A stretch of DNA of 64,000 nt from Halichoerus grypus (lineage: Eukaryota; Chordata; Mammalia; Carnivora; Phocidae), in assembly GCF_964656455.1 (NCBI RefSeq), contig NC_135721.1, positions 48,801,530-48,865,529 on the forward strand, in the 5' to 3' direction. Under the pieces are notes generated by a model that was given only the letters and a program-made list of their open reading frames with translations, was not told the origin of the DNA and ran no database searches. The position numbers and the translations under genes were made by a program. Of the stretch, positions 44,175-56,284 are shown piece after piece (the first letter of the stretch is position 1; each line of letters begins with the position of its first letter).

Positions 44175-45900
44175 CATCGATGGTTGCCAGGGGAGAGAGA
44201 GAGAGGAGGGGAACAGCCGCAAACTTGCCCAGGCACACCCCAGGCTGGGGAAGTGAGACCCCCAGACCACGCTGTTTTAAGCATGGTGAGGGAGGATCCA
44301 CAGGGACCTGGCTGGACTTGACTGGCTGGACTTGGGAAGTCCCTATGTACCCCAAACCACTGTCAGGTTCCCAGTGCTTCTGCGGGGGCCAGGGCCCGCT
44401 TCCTGTGGTTCGCCCAGAGGCTCCGGGGCCCCGCAGTGGCTTCATTTTGTCATTCATTCACTGAACATGGTGGTAGAGATGGAGTGCAGAGCCCCAAGTG
44501 CTCCAAGCCAAAATAGACATGGCCTATTCTACAAGTCCCTAATGAGAAAGGCCAGTGCAGGGGAAGAGAGAAATAGGGTAATATGGGAGCCTTTGGGGGC
44601 AACCCACTGAAGCCTGCGTGATGGCCCCCCAGGGACAAGACTGTTCTCAGCAGGGGTGAGTTTTCTTCCCTTTCACTTCCCAGCCTCCCATGCAGGCCTC
44701 CAGGATGCACCTCTTTCTCTCCCAGAACAGCCACCCCAGGCCAGGAAAACTGAGGCTTGGCCTGCTGAGTGACTTTCCTGGGCCTAAGCTGACAGTTCAA
44801 AGCTTGGCTTCTCTGTGTGGGGGCAAGTCTTGCTGCTGTAGTCCTTGGGGGATTCAGGGAGAGGGGCCTCCTCCACACCCTGAGGCCCAGGGAAGGAAAG
44901 CTAGGGCTGCGGGCAGAGGCCAGGCCAGGGTAAGTGGAGGGCTGCAGGAATGGACACAAAAGCAGAGAGGGAGGAGAGAAATCAGGGTAAGAGGGCTGGA
45001 CAGTGACCTAGCACCTCATGCCTACGTGCCTCCCCTCCCGTTAACACCCTTGCACAGGGCTGCGACTAGGGTGAGGCAAGTGAAGCACCACCACAGAGGG
45101 CACAGATTTAAGGAGACACTCCCTCTCAACGTTGTGCAAAAGCAGGGTCAGCACCCAAGAGGGAGGGCCTCCTTGCCTCACCCTGGACTCGTGCCTGCCC
45201 TCATTGCCCTCAGGGAGCCCTGCCCCGGCCAAAGGGAGCCCCAGTCACTGCCCATTACCTGCTGATTTGCCTCCTAACCTGACACCACCTTGACATCATC
45301 CTCACTCGTTGCCTGGTTGGTCCCAACTGTCTCCCAGCTGGGATAGAGCTGCCCAAGGCAGGGATCTCACTCCTCCAAGACAGTGCCCAGATAGACAGTG
45401 CATGCCGAATAAATAATTTGCTAATGAATGAATAAATGACCCAGGATCTTCCACCCTCCTCCCCCCAAGTCTGAATTTTTCCCTCTGGACATGGCCAGCT
45501 GCAGTGGCCACCGCGGGGTTGCTTGCTTTACCTTGAACACCATTTAATCCTCAGGCCTTCTGCCTGAGCGTGAATATGCACAATTGGTGTATGTTTGTTC
45601 TCACATCCTCTGTTACTAAGCCCTGCGTCTCTCTCCAGCCAGACGCCGTCTCCCTGAGGACAGGGCACAAGGCTGGCCCGGAATTCCTTATCTGGCCTGC
45701 AGCACTCAGCCCAGGGCGGCACTCAGTGTATGCAGACGGGGCCCTCACGCCCGTCTGAAGACTGGACAAGTCCTCATGCCTTATTTCTGGTTGAGGCGAG
45801 GGTGATCCAGGTCACATGTCTCTACCGTGATAGAGCTGGGCCGAAGCCCGGGGCCTGCGTCCCAGAAGCTGGGGACTCTCCTCCTCGTGGTTAGTAACTG
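44175..45900. other. GC-rich, repeat-poor intergenic sequence
   Basis: No exon is supported. Positions 45385-45445 resemble a short L2 3' end (gtgcatgccgaataaataat, aatgaatgaataaatgac). Confidence 0.4.
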
Positions 45901-46019
45901 CATCAGGCAAATTATGAGGGTGCAGTACTGCCTCGTGCGTGTAGGTGCGGGCTGGGGGTGCTTCTCAGCTTTCTCATATCATACCAGGTGCATGGCCACC
46001 AACTCCAGTGAATGTGACA

Positions 46020-46370
46020 GAGCACGTGCGAATGGGTGGGCGTGTATGTGATATCTGCTGGGGGGGTGTGTGGAGTCTGCCATGTACGGATGTGTGCGTG
46101 CCTGGGGAGGGGTGTGTATGTGGTGTCAGTGGAGGGTGTGTGTGGCTTCTGTTGGATAGGAGAGTAGGTTGGTATGGGGGGGGTGTTGGCTGTGTGTGTC
46201 TGCTGAGCGTGGGCGTGTAAGTAGTATCTCTTGGGCTCTGTCTGTGTGTTTGTAGTGTTTGCTAAGGGCGAGGGTGAGTGGTATCTGTGGGGTGTGTCTG
46301 CACCGTGTGTGCGGTGCTGGCTGGGATGTATGTGTGTGATGTCTGCTCTGTGTGCACGTGGGCGGCTGTC
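46020..46370 (+). repeat. Degenerate TG-rich minisatellite
   Basis: Irregular units of about 40-60 nt alternate tgtgtgtg with tctgctg, tctgttg or gtggtgtc-type text and G runs. The units are recognisable but strongly diverged. Confidence 0.6.
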
Positions 46371-46374
46371 GTGC

Positions 46375-47990
46375 CCGTAGGCTGTATTGTAACGCTGCCT
46401 TCCGGAAACTTCTGTGTAAAATGCCTGATGATATTTCCTGACCAGTTAACCTATGCCTGGGCAGAGGCTGCTGTCCCAGGCATGGGCTGGCTAGGGAGAC
46501 ATGCACGGAGCGCCTGGGAGTCCAGTGGGTCAGGAGGTCAGGAAGCCGAAGGATAGCAGTAACCGTTATGACCAGGGCGCAGGCAAACCCAGCCTGGGAC
46601 AAGTGCTGGCTGCCGTGAGTGGACGGAGGCAGCGCCTGGATGTCTCAATCCTATTGAACGCAGAGGGCAAGGCCCCCTGCACCACACAGATCCTGGGCAG
46701 GGGAGTGGACAGGACATGTCAAGTCTGGATCTCAATCCAGGCAACACATTTGGTCTCAGCACAATTCAGAAGGAGAGAGTGCTGGGAGAAGGCTGAGCTC
46801 AGATGGCTAGGCAGGCGGGGCAGAGAAGTGAGCCAGCTCTGGACGGCTAGCCCCATTGGCATCCTTCCGGGCAGAGGCAGCTCCATGTCTTGCTGGGCGC
46901 AGGACTCAGTGAAGAAAGCAAGAGCTGGATCTCAGCCCCTCTCCCCACCTGGCCAGGTACCCTTGTGCAATGTACAACCTGCCCAGCTGTATACAGTGAC
47001 CCCGGGCCTTGGCCTGGGAACCTGCAACTTCTGCTTCAGGGGCTAAGAAGAGGATGTCCTCCTTGGGCTTTGGAGGAGAGGGAAGGCCTGACTGACTGGG
47101 GTGGGGATGGCTTTGGAGCAGGATAGCTGGAGGCCTGCTGGCTGGGCATACTGTCTTCTGGGCTAGCCTTCACAGTGAAAGCAGGGTAGAAGGTACCAGC
47201 AATCTAGAAACTTACTGCTTCACAGAGTGCCAGAATGGCCCTTCACTGCCCACAGAAGAACTATGACAGGGAAGAGACTACAAAAAAAAGGAGAAAGATG
47301 GCTGACCAAAAAGAGCATTCAGAAAGGAGTCTGGTAGAGGAGAGAAGCCTCCAAACAGTAATCCGAGTCACCAAGATGACCCAGAACTAGATTTGTAACC
47401 TCTGACTACTAACTTCTTCCTGGTCTCAGTTTTGTCATCCAATTCAGGGGGTTGGGATAAAATGATTTTAAGGTTCTTTTCCCCATGACTCTAACAGACA
47501 GAACTGGCCCAGCCTTGGGCTGACCCAGATGAGGGTCACGCTAGTTCCTGGCCCCATTCACAGGGACACTGGGGCAGGGGTGGGGGTGGAGAATGTGGAT
47601 GGCTCAGTGCAGCCCATCCCCACACTGAAAACCCAGCCCAGAGCCCCATCTTGCCATCTGGAACACTGTGCTCATGTGTGAACAAAGACTTGAAAGGACT
47701 CTTATGGACTTTTAGCTCCAAGGAAGGCTATGCCTTTCTAACTCAATTCTAGAATTAAATGTGGAGCTGACATCTGTAGACTTTCAGAGCTGAGATTCTG
47801 GGAAACTCCAGCCAAACTCCAGAGCTGATGTGAGGAGTAGCCTGTGACCATTGTTTTGGTCACTGGGGCCTGGAGGTCAGAGAAGGGCAAGAGGCAGAGA
47901 ATTCGGGCCTTTGGAGGTCAGAGGAAAGTGGAGGAGGACCTGGCTGCCTCAGCACTGAGGAGGGAGGAGGGAGTGATGAGCAAGAGTTTT
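46375..47990. other. Unassigned intergenic sequence
   Basis: I recognise no repeat or exon. Confidence 0.4.
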
Positions 47991-47999
47991 CATCCCTTC

Positions 48000-48425
48000 A
48001 GTAAAACAAACAAAAAAATTATTTCTATTTCCTTCTCTGAGATTAGTGATAAACTGTCTGTCCCCTAAAAGAAAATGATAAAGACTCTAATTTTACTTGG
48101 AGGCTTAGAAATGCCATTTCTACGCAAAACAGGGAGCCCATAATCAGACTTGAGCGGGGCAGAGCTTTGATAGAAAATGTTTTCCTCTCTCCCTCTATTT
48201 CTTCCCCTCCTTTCCCTCGCAAAGCAAGATGCCCGACAGCTAAGAACAATGCTCAATAAAGTGAAATAATATTTTAGTCAAAATAGGCCGAGACTGCTCC
48301 CAGCCAACTGTAAATTAGCATTTTGAGGGCAAATATGCAGACAATTTGAGATAATGAAGCCTGATTATTCAATCCAATGAATGTTAACTAGGGAGCAGGG
48401 GCTCCACTGCCTTATCTCACTCCCT
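48000..48425. promoter_or_regulatory. AT-rich non-repetitive block, candidate conserved enhancer
   Basis: It contrasts with GC-rich flanks and is dense in homeodomain and related cores (taattttac, taaattagcatttt, gataatgaagcctgattatt, caatccaatgaatg). It shows no repeat signature. This composition is typical of deeply conserved developmental enhancers, but conservation cannot be tested here. Confidence 0.35.
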
Positions 48426-48494
48426 TCGATTTATTTTTTTTTAATCGTTTCACATTTGAACTCTTTATTTGTTTCTGTTTTATGCGCCCCCTCC

Positions 48495-48496
<2 letters not shown>

Positions 48497-48557
<61 letters not shown>
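48497..48557 (+). repeat. CA dinucleotide microsatellite
   Basis: About 30 uninterrupted CA units, probably polymorphic. Confidence 0.98.
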
Positions 48558-48559
<2 letters not shown>

Positions 48560-48560
<1 letters not shown>

Positions 48561-49490
48561 CCCTCCCTTCTTCCCTGTGCTCCTGCCTAGGCTGCTGAAG
48601 AGGACCATGGGAGATGGCCAGTCTGTCCACCTGGGTTCCCAGCCTGGCCTTCCGATCAGCTCAGCAAGCCCCACAGAGCACTCACTATGTGCATGGCCCT
48701 TTGTGGAGTCAGAGGGGGTCAGGGGCGGGGGCGACACCCACTAAGCAGATGGATGACACAGGCCCTGCTTCTCAGAGCTTAGAGCAGGGCTGGGCCCAGG
48801 ATATGGGGAAATCACACAGGTTTATAAAGGATTATGCCTGGCGTGTGTGAGGTGCAGGCCATACACCCATGCCACTGGCCCTGGCTCCAGGAGTGCTGGG
48901 TGTAGGTAATCTAAGCAGGCTTTCTGGGGTAGGAATGAGGCAGGAACCCCCAGTTCCTGGCTAGCTGTCAGCACAGTGATGTTCCCCCTTGATGGTGGCT
49001 GTTCTCCAGCCCAGAAATGATGTTTACTTGGTGGTGGAGAAAACAGCTCCCAGCTGGGCAAGGGACCCTCCGTGCTCTGGTGCTCACCTGAGCCTCAGCT
49101 TTCTCCTTTGGCCTTGGCCTTGGCCTTGGTCTTTCCTTCACCAGTGCCTGCCTCCCCATTCCGGCCCTTTTTCCCATGGGCTCCTGCCCCTGTACCAGGC
49201 CCTGCAGCTCCCTCTTCCCTCTGTGGCCACTGAGTGTCCCTCATGGTCTATGCAGCAGGAAGCCTCCTCCCAAACATGGCCTGTCCCTTCTCTGCCCTCC
49301 TCCTCAGAATGCCCACTCGCCACCACACCGCCTGCTCCCAGTGGCCATGTTCACTATGCCCAAACCCTTCAGTGTGTCTGTTCGTGCTGGGATCCTCACC
49401 TGGAGGCTCTTCCTTCAGCCCCCTCCTGCCGCCCCCCCATTTACCCCCCCATCTACTCTGTTTCCATCCCTCTCTTCATACCCAGCCGAA
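48560..49490. other. Unassigned GC/CT-rich sequence
   Basis: No exon or named repeat is recognised. A short ggccttggccttggccttgg run lies at about 49110-49130. Confidence 0.4.
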
Positions 49491-49494
49491 GAGC

Positions 49495-49660
49495 TTTGCT
49501 GTCAAGCAGCCTGGCTCTCCGCCCAGCTCTGCCCTTTACTGGCGTGTGCTCTTGGGCAGGTTATTTCTGAGCCTCCGTTTCCCTGTGAGTAAATGGGGAT
49601 GTACTCAACCCTGTCCCCTGAGGTGCATGGGAGGGCGGAATGAGCTGGTACAGGGGGCCA
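49495..49660 (+). mobile_element. MIR SINE
   Basis: cagctctgccctttactggc, gtgctcttgggcaggttatt, gagcctccgtttccctgtga and gtaaatggggatgtactc follow MIR. Confidence 0.75.
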
Positions 49661-49769
49661 GCCCTCTAAAATGTGCATATGTTAGCTTACCACTCTGGGA
49701 GCCCAAAGGGTGAGCTGTCCCTCTCACAACTGTTGTGCCATTTGGAGTCCCCAACATGTATGGGGCCCC

Positions 49770-51240
49770 GCAATCTTCTACCATTTCTTCCACCTGGCTG
49801 AGTTTTCCCCAGGTGGTGTGGTGGACACTGATGATGGGCTCCCTTAGCCTCCCACGCCATCTCCTTTTTGGCTGGAGAGGTTGGAAAATGAAAAACTGCA
49901 TTTCCCAGAATCCCTTGCAGCTAGGGTTCTGGAAGTGAAAAGGATTCCACCCGTCAATTATACCATGATATTTGGAGGGGAGGTATGAGGCCAAGGCTAT
50001 TTCCTGTCTCTGGTTGTTTCTAGTTCTTTGTTTGTTTGTTTTCTGCAGGAACTTCCCAGGATCCATCCTGTAGCTTCTGGGTGTCACAAGGCAAAGACAG
50101 GGGCGACAATGGCAGCGGTGGCTCAGTTCTGACTTTGTCATCTCTGTATTGCAGATACAGTGGCTTCAGATCCATAGTTCAAGGGATGGTTTCAGAGGGG
50201 GTAGTGCCACCAGGGTCAGTTCAGAATCCTTCTGGAAATCATTCCTGGATGTTCAGGTTGGAACCTGCTGTTCTGGCCCCTCCAACAATTTTGAAAGCAC
50301 CTGATTCTCTGTATTAAATATCTCCTTGGTTAAAATGCCCAGAGGGGTTTTCTACACAGAGCCTTGACGGGCACCGGTGCGAACCAGGCCTTCTTTTCCT
50401 CCTAGACACCCACGGCGTAGCCCCTAACCTAGGTCTCCTTCTCCTAAAGGAAGCTCCTTCACGCCAGCAGAGCCGGCACCAGGATCGGCCTCTGAGCTGC
50501 CTGTTTGCCCTGGCGCTCACTTCCTGCCCTTCCCCTGCTCTGTTCTGCATGTAGGGAGCCCCCCTGTGGGTCACGTGTCTCCGGCTGCCCTGCCCACTGG
50601 TTTCCTGTGGGGTTCAGCCAAGGCAAGGCACTGGAGGGCAGGAAGAAGGAAAGGCCAGAGTATTTCTTCTTGTCTTCTCTCTCTCTTTGCTCACAGTGGC
50701 ATCTAATCTGTGCCACCAGCTTCTGCCAGACATTCCCCACAGACGGCCCCAGCTCCCAGCTGTTGGCCCCTCCAAGTCATAGCTCTGACCTGGGGGTCCC
50801 AGCTCCGGGCTCTGGAGCTCCACTGCCCGGCTCCAGGGGCTGGAGCAGCTTCTTGCAACTATTTGCCTTGAAGTTCCCTCACCTTCCCCTTTTTGGTTCT
50901 CCCAACATTCCTGTAACTGGGTTCTCAAATCAAATCTGCTCCGGACGGAGCTGCCTGGTGCCAGTGGGTTTCCTGACACTACATTCCCCATACGGGCCGT
51001 GCCGGTAGTGGGGCCCTGAGCCACATCTTCCCTCCTCACGGACACAGCCTGTCTTGGAGGCCAGCCTGCCCTGGCCCAGCCAGGGGAAACATCTGGGCAG
51101 AGTCCTTCAGGGTCCCGTTCCCCCGCTGGGGAGTCAGGGGTGGGGGAGGAGCCAGGGTGAATGGCAGCTTTCGCCAACACCTCACTCTTCTCTTCTCTTC
51201 TCGACATGTTTACTCACAGGCTGTCTGGAAAGTGAGAATC
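49770..51240. other. Repeat-poor intergenic sequence
   Basis: Positions 49880-49940 (gcatttcccagaatcccttg) look like an old LTR or DNA-element piece. The remainder is unassigned and without supported exons. Confidence 0.4.
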
Positions 51241-51320
51241 CTCCCTAATGGATGTTTCACCCAATTAAATAATTAACTCAGAGTGTTGCTAAGCATCCTT
51301 AGCAAATGTCTTCCAATCCT
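51241..51320. promoter_or_regulatory. Homeodomain-core cluster with an 8-bp-arm palindrome
   Basis: cctaatgg and caattaaataattaact are followed by ttgctaag-CATC-cttagcaa at 51286-51305, a perfect inverted repeat with a 4-nt spacer. It resembles a dimeric transcription-factor site. The factor is unknown, though the half-site is loosely RFX- or MAF-like. Confidence 0.3.
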
Positions 51321-51559
51321 GGAGGCTTCCTCATGCCAGGCCGTGGCTGCTGCCAGCCGGGGCCTGGCCAATACCCACACGGAAGGGGCTGGAGGGAGGA
51401 ACCAGGAGGCTAGGGGGGGTGCCGCCCAGTGTTTCCAGGCCCTGGATGAGGGAGACAAGTGCCCTGGGGAGGGAAGGACGGGAGGGGTGCTTAGAATAGG
51501 GAGGCTGAGGCTCATAGGAGGGGCGGTAGGCCATGGAGTAAGGTGCCTACAGGGGAGAG

Positions 51560-51920
51560 GCTAAATATGTTATGGTTCATTCATATTGTGGGGTATCACT
51601 CAATCCTTAAAAGAAACGAAATAAGTTTATGTGGAACGGACAGCAAAAGATCTCCAAGATATGATAAGTGAAAAAAATGCAGATACTAGTGCATACAGTT
51701 TAACTTAGTATAAGTAAAAATAACGTGCACATGAATGCATGTACTTGCACATCTATGAAAGAAGACCAGAAGGAAGCACACCAGACTGCTCCCAGGGGTG
51801 AGCCCTGTGCCCCGAGTGGAGTGAGGAGAGGCGAGTGTTCTATTACTCTGCACTCCTGAAATGCTGGACAACCAGAATGTATTCTTCTATCACTTCTATA
51901 ATTAAAACAACAACAACAAA
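51560..51920 (+). mobile_element. L1 3' end fragment
   Basis: gatctccaagatatgataag, tgaaaaaaatgcagatacta, a variant of the L1 3' UTR, then an A-rich end acaacaacaacaaaatg. Confidence 0.65.
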
Positions 51921-52209
51921 ATGTGAATACTGTTAGAAATTTTTAAAAAATAGCTATGTTTAAAGAAATGGCATAGAGGGGGATGTAGGAGTTATGATAA
52001 ATTGAAGAAAATAGATTCTTAACCCTAGGGAATAGATTCTTGAGTCAGTATTTTCCAATCATTTTGGCTTCTTGTCATAGTGAGAAGTCGATTTTCAGCA
52101 GATCCCAGTACATGTATATATATTTGAAATAGAAATTCCACAAAATGATGTTTGCATTTGGTACATATCCTGCACCTTAGTATTTTCTATTCTTTTCTAA
52201 TTTTCCTTT
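51921..52209. other. AT-rich unassigned old repeat
   Basis: tttcagcagatcccagtaca and its context suggest an old DNA-transposon fragment. The family is not certain. Confidence 0.35.
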
Positions 52210-52225
52210 AAAAATACTGGTTGTG

Positions 52226-52442
52226 GGGCACCTGGGTGGCTCAGTTGGTTAAGCGACTGCCTTCGGCTCAGGTCATGATCCTGGAGTCCCTGGATCGAGT
52301 CCCGCATCGGGCTCCCTGCTCGGCGGGGAGTCTGCTTCTCCCTCTGACCCTCCCCCCTCTCATGTGCTTGCTCTCTCTCATTCTCTCTCTCTCAAATAAA
52401 TAAATAAAAAATCTTTAAAAAAATAAAAATAAAAATAAAAAT
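52226..52442 (+). mobile_element. CAN SINE with 16-bp target duplication
   Basis: It is flanked by aaaaatactggttgtg at 52210-52225 and again at about 52444-52459, with an AAAAT-repeat tail. Confidence 0.95.
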
Positions 52443-52738
52443 AAAAATACTGGTTGTGATCCTCCAAATAGGTTTCATGAGTATTAATGGGTTCCAAGCT
52501 AGTTTGGAAAACACTGCCTAAACTGATGGGTCTCTTATGAAAGGCTTGGCCATCAAGCCCTCAGGCACCGCTTCCCCCAGGGAGAGATTTTCTTCACTGG
52601 CGGGACCATGGGAAGTAGCGTTGGCTGCATTTGCTACCAGCCCACAGGTCTGTCTTGGAACCATTATGAACCAGAATTAAACCATTATGAACCATAACTG
52701 AACCATTGCCTACTACCCACCCAAGAAAGACCGGAAGA

Positions 52739-52812
52739 AATGAGGGCAGGAGTGGGGGAGGGAGGGAGGAAGGAAAGGAGGGAGGGAGGGAGGAAGGAAG
52801 GAAAGAGAGAAC
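52739..52812 (+). repeat. GGGA/GGAA purine microsatellite
   Basis: Pure purine run of GGGA, GGAA and GGAG units. Confidence 0.88.
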
Positions 52813-52904
52813 CAAAAAATTCCACAAGTGAGACTTCCTCCACTGGAATAGGCCAATCTTAAAGATGGAAACCAAATCCTACCAAAGTTCAAAACCCAAG
52901 TCCT

Positions 52905-53065
52905 CACTGCTAGCTGTGTGGCCTTGGGCAAGTTTCTTAATCTCTCTGCCTCTCAGTTTCTTCATCTGTAAAATGGGCATAGATAAAAATACCTCCTTCC
53001 CTCAAATTGTAAAGATCAAATGGGTTAATACATACAGAGCCCTAAGAACAGTGCCAGTGGTTAAG
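52905..53065 (+). mobile_element. MIR SINE, well preserved
   Basis: ctagctgtgtggccttgggc, aagtttcttaatctctctgc, cttcatctgtaaaatgggca and caaatgggttaatacataca match the MIR consensus closely. Confidence 0.85.
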
Positions 53066-53069
53066 TGTA

Positions 53070-53815
53070 GGCTTTTACTATTCCGCTTTCCCTCTTGACT
53101 GCTCCCGCTATGGTGGGGGCGGGTGGGAAGTGCTTTAGAGGTCAATTGCCTGCAGAAATGAATGAAATCTGGGAGAGCCCATTTCCACTCTCTCCCCTTG
53201 GCGGGGCAGTGGGCTGGAGCGGTGGGGGTGAGGGGAGATGGAATGTGGCGGGCTCTGATGGGGCTGATAAGCCACGACTCCCACTCCCTTGTGACTGTGC
53301 CCTGGGGCCTTGGCCGCTGCCCCCGACTCCCCGCTCCCACACATCCCCAGAGCCAGGCCTATCTCTGCCATCATGGGCCCCCAAGCCAGGCCCATCCGCC
53401 CCTGACCTCGATGGGCGGGGTGGGAGACAGACACCCGCAGTGGATTCCAGAACAGCTCACCCTGCCTGCCCTCCCAAACACCCCCTGCGAAAGTGGGGCT
53501 CCCGCCTCTCGCCTCATCCGCACCTGGGCCCTCCTCCCCTGCAGCAGGTGCGGGGCTCTGGCCAGCCTCCCTCCTCCCCTCTCCAGCCCAGCTAAAGGCT
53601 CCTCGATGCACCCCTCTCCCTCCCGAAAGCCCTTTCTGTGACCCACGTTCCTACGCACACCCCAAGCCAGGCCTATCTCAGCCACCACTGGGCTGAGGCC
53701 AAATATCCAGGCATGGTGCTGTCTATTTAGAAACCTGAAAATGCATCCAGAAGTATTAAAAGTAACCTGAATGGCCGTGTTTCTTCTTTTGGCATTAGGT
53801 CGTTGAGACAAACCA
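53070..53815. other. GC-rich unassigned stretch
   Basis: Frames of up to 166 codons lie in GC-biased sequence on both strands without recognisable domains. A short element, gccaggcctatctc(t/a)gcca, occurs twice at about 53353 and 53667. Confidence 0.4.
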
Positions 53816-53819
53816 GAAA

Positions 53820-54370
53820 AGGGCATAACAAATACAGTATACAGTAAATTGATACTTTTAGGTATACAGTTTTATGAGTTTTGACAAATGCAGAGAGCCC
53901 TGTAACCACCACCGAAGCCAAGATACAGAACACTCCTATCACCCTCCAAAATTTCCTCCTGTCTCTTTTTAATCAGCTTCCCCTCCACCCAACCCCTTAC
54001 AATCACTCCTTTGTACTTCTTCCCTGAAGTTTTACCTTTTCCAGAAATGTTGTGTATTTAGAATGCTAGAGCATGTAGCCTTTGAAATCTGTCTTCTTGC
54101 ACTCAGCAGAATGCATGGGAGGTTCATTCATGTTGTTGCATGTGTTAGCAGTTTGTTCCTTTGGACCGCTAAGTAGTAGTCGACCGCGTGGGTGGACCAC
54201 AGCTTGCATATCCCTTAGAGGTTGATAGATATTTGGACACTGTCTGGTTGGGGGCTATAATTTAAAAAGTTGCTATTTGGACATCCGTGTACAGGTTTTT
54301 ACAAGAGCGTAAGTTTTCACTTCTCTTGGGTAAATACCTAGGAGTGGGGTTGCTAGGTCATATGCAATTT
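53820..54370 (-). mobile_element. L1-type 3' region, antisense
   Basis: gttttgacaaatgcagagag, ctgtaaccaccaccgaagcc, gtaaatacctaggagtgggg and ttgctaggtcatatgc are antisense L1 3' text. Confidence 0.7.
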
Positions 54371-54399
54371 ATTTAAAAATAAAGAGAACAAATCTCCTT

Positions 54400-54830
54400 C
54401 CCAGTCTTCAGGCTCTCCAGGCATCCTCCCTTACCTTTTTCTTTGTGTTTTTCCAAAGGGGTGTGTGTGTGCGTGCGTGAGTACATGTATGAGAGAGAGA
54501 CAGAGAGAGAGAGAGAACATATAATCTTTTAAAAAAAACAGAAATGATCAGATAATACACATAATTTGCTTTTGTTGCCTTTTTCACTTAATGGATCTTG
54601 AGGATTATACCCTCTTAATTCAAATACTTCTGTTTCATTCTCTTCTGTAGCTACATAGTGTTCCATACATGGGTGTACCATACTTTTTTTTTAGCAAACA
54701 CATATTGATGATTTCTGATTTTTTTTGAAATTACCATGTTGTCATGAACAGCTGTGAACATGCTTCTTGTGCCAGTGTTGAGCCCAACTACAGGGTAACT
54801 CCCACGTGGGGTTCTTAAAAGAATACTATA
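54400..54830 (-). mobile_element. L1/HAL1-type 3' fragment, antisense
   Basis: tacatagtgttccatacatg, gggtgtaccatac and gaacagctgtgaacatgctt are related to the preceding fragment. Confidence 0.55.
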
Positions 54831-54834
54831 CACC

Positions 54835-55475
54835 CCAATCACTGGTTGCTCCCTTCCTCCCCTCCTCCTTGACCCATAGCATTATGGCTTGTGCCCCCAC
54901 CCCACCAGGGAAATTGCTCTCCCCAGGGCCACCACTGGCCCTTCACCCCTCATCCTCCCAGATTCTCTAAGGCAGGCAATATTCCTGACCCCCATCCTTC
55001 TGTTTGAAATATTCCTTTCCAGGACTTCTGGTCTCTCTTGGTTCCCCACCTCTCTCATGGTCTCTTTCCTCTTCCCACTCCCCCCCCCCCCCGCCCTGGC
55101 CCTGCTGCAGACATTCAGCAGGATCCACTCAGCTCTCTCCTGCCCCCCACATCTTCAGCCGCACTTGCTTCCAGGGAGCTCCCACTTTATGTCTGTAGTC
55201 CTGACCTCTGTTCTCAGTTGTCAACTTCCTGCCCACACTGTGAGACCGACACCCCAAACCTAACATAGCATCTCACTACCCTCCAAAGCTTGTCCTCACC
55301 TGCCTGCCCTGGCTTTATTTATGGGTCTGCCATGCTGCTAGGAAACTGGGAGACCTTGTGTCCCCCTCTCATGCACAGACATACACAGTATCCCCTCACT
55401 CTTTTCTTCCATTAATTAGTCACCAAAAGTTGCCCTTCTCATCGTTCTTCCTTTTCTAAGCTCAGGATCAATCAT
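54835..55475. other. Pyrimidine-rich unassigned sequence
   Basis: Probably L2-derived in part (aggactagtctctct-like text). No gene is seen. Confidence 0.35.
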
Positions 55476-55479
55476 ACCC

Positions 55480-55690
55480 TAGGTCTGTGCTTCCCATAGC
55501 AATGTGCCAGGCATTGTGCAAGAATTACCGATCCAATGTACACCTCACGCAGCCTTATAAGAAAGATGCCATTAGCCTTTTAAAGCTCAGATTCAGTAAC
55601 ACATCTAGGAAGTGGGGGACCCAGGGTTTGGTCCCCAGCAGTCTAGAGCCTGTGCTTGTGACTACACCACTGTACCTCCTTACTCACTGA
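55480..55690 (-). mobile_element. MIR SINE
   Basis: aatgtgccaggcattgtgca, ctaggaagtgggggacccag and gtttggtccccagcagtcta read as reverse MIR. Confidence 0.65.
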
Positions 55691-56180
55691 GATTGTCCTA
55701 TTATAGATCATCTGGCCCCCAGACCTTACCAAATCCAACTGTCACTCAGCTCACAGACTGATCTTCCTAAAATATTGCTCTAATTACACCACAGCTCTGA
55801 TCAAACAAATGACTTCACTGCCTCTACATAGAGCCTGATGCCAGGCTTGCCATTCAAGGCCCTCCACACACTGGGCCCAACGTGCCCATCCCCCCCCACC
55901 CCCACCCCATGTGCACGCAAACCTCCAGCTGTTCTGGTGTGTTTTCTCATTCCCACATGTCCATCACTCCCACGTTCCCTTGCTGGGGGTGTCATCGGCC
56001 CTCATCTCAACCAGGGCAAATCTATCCTGTCCTCTATGCCTTAGGTAAATGCCACCTCCTCCAAAGTCCTCCACATCACAGAGAAAATGCTACCTTAAAA
56101 AGGGAATACCCTCAATGCTTGCCCCAAAACTTCTTCCCTCCTCTTTAACATGAATTTCAGCCTCTGCTCCCACTCCAGCT
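55690..56180 (+). mobile_element. L2 LINE 3' fragment
   Basis: cacagctctgatcaaacaaa, tgccattcaaggccctccac, aatgccacctcctccaaagt follow L2 3' order. Confidence 0.7.
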
Positions 56181-56284
56181 AGTCTTGTCTTCCCAGAGAT
56201 CTCATTGTAGAAACTATGCTCGACTGAAACCAGTTTGGCCAAAATCAAGCTGAACAGAATAACTATTTGGTCAAAAAAAAAAAA

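Noticed and set aside
43529..44284. 251-codon minus-strand frame and several overlapping frames in the orphan CpG island
   Set aside because: Frames are open on both strands because stop codons are rare in CG-rich DNA. The composition is Pro, Arg and Gly noise without motifs.
48469..48744. Frames with long His-Thr or Val-Cys dipeptide runs
   Set aside because: They are translations of the CA microsatellite.
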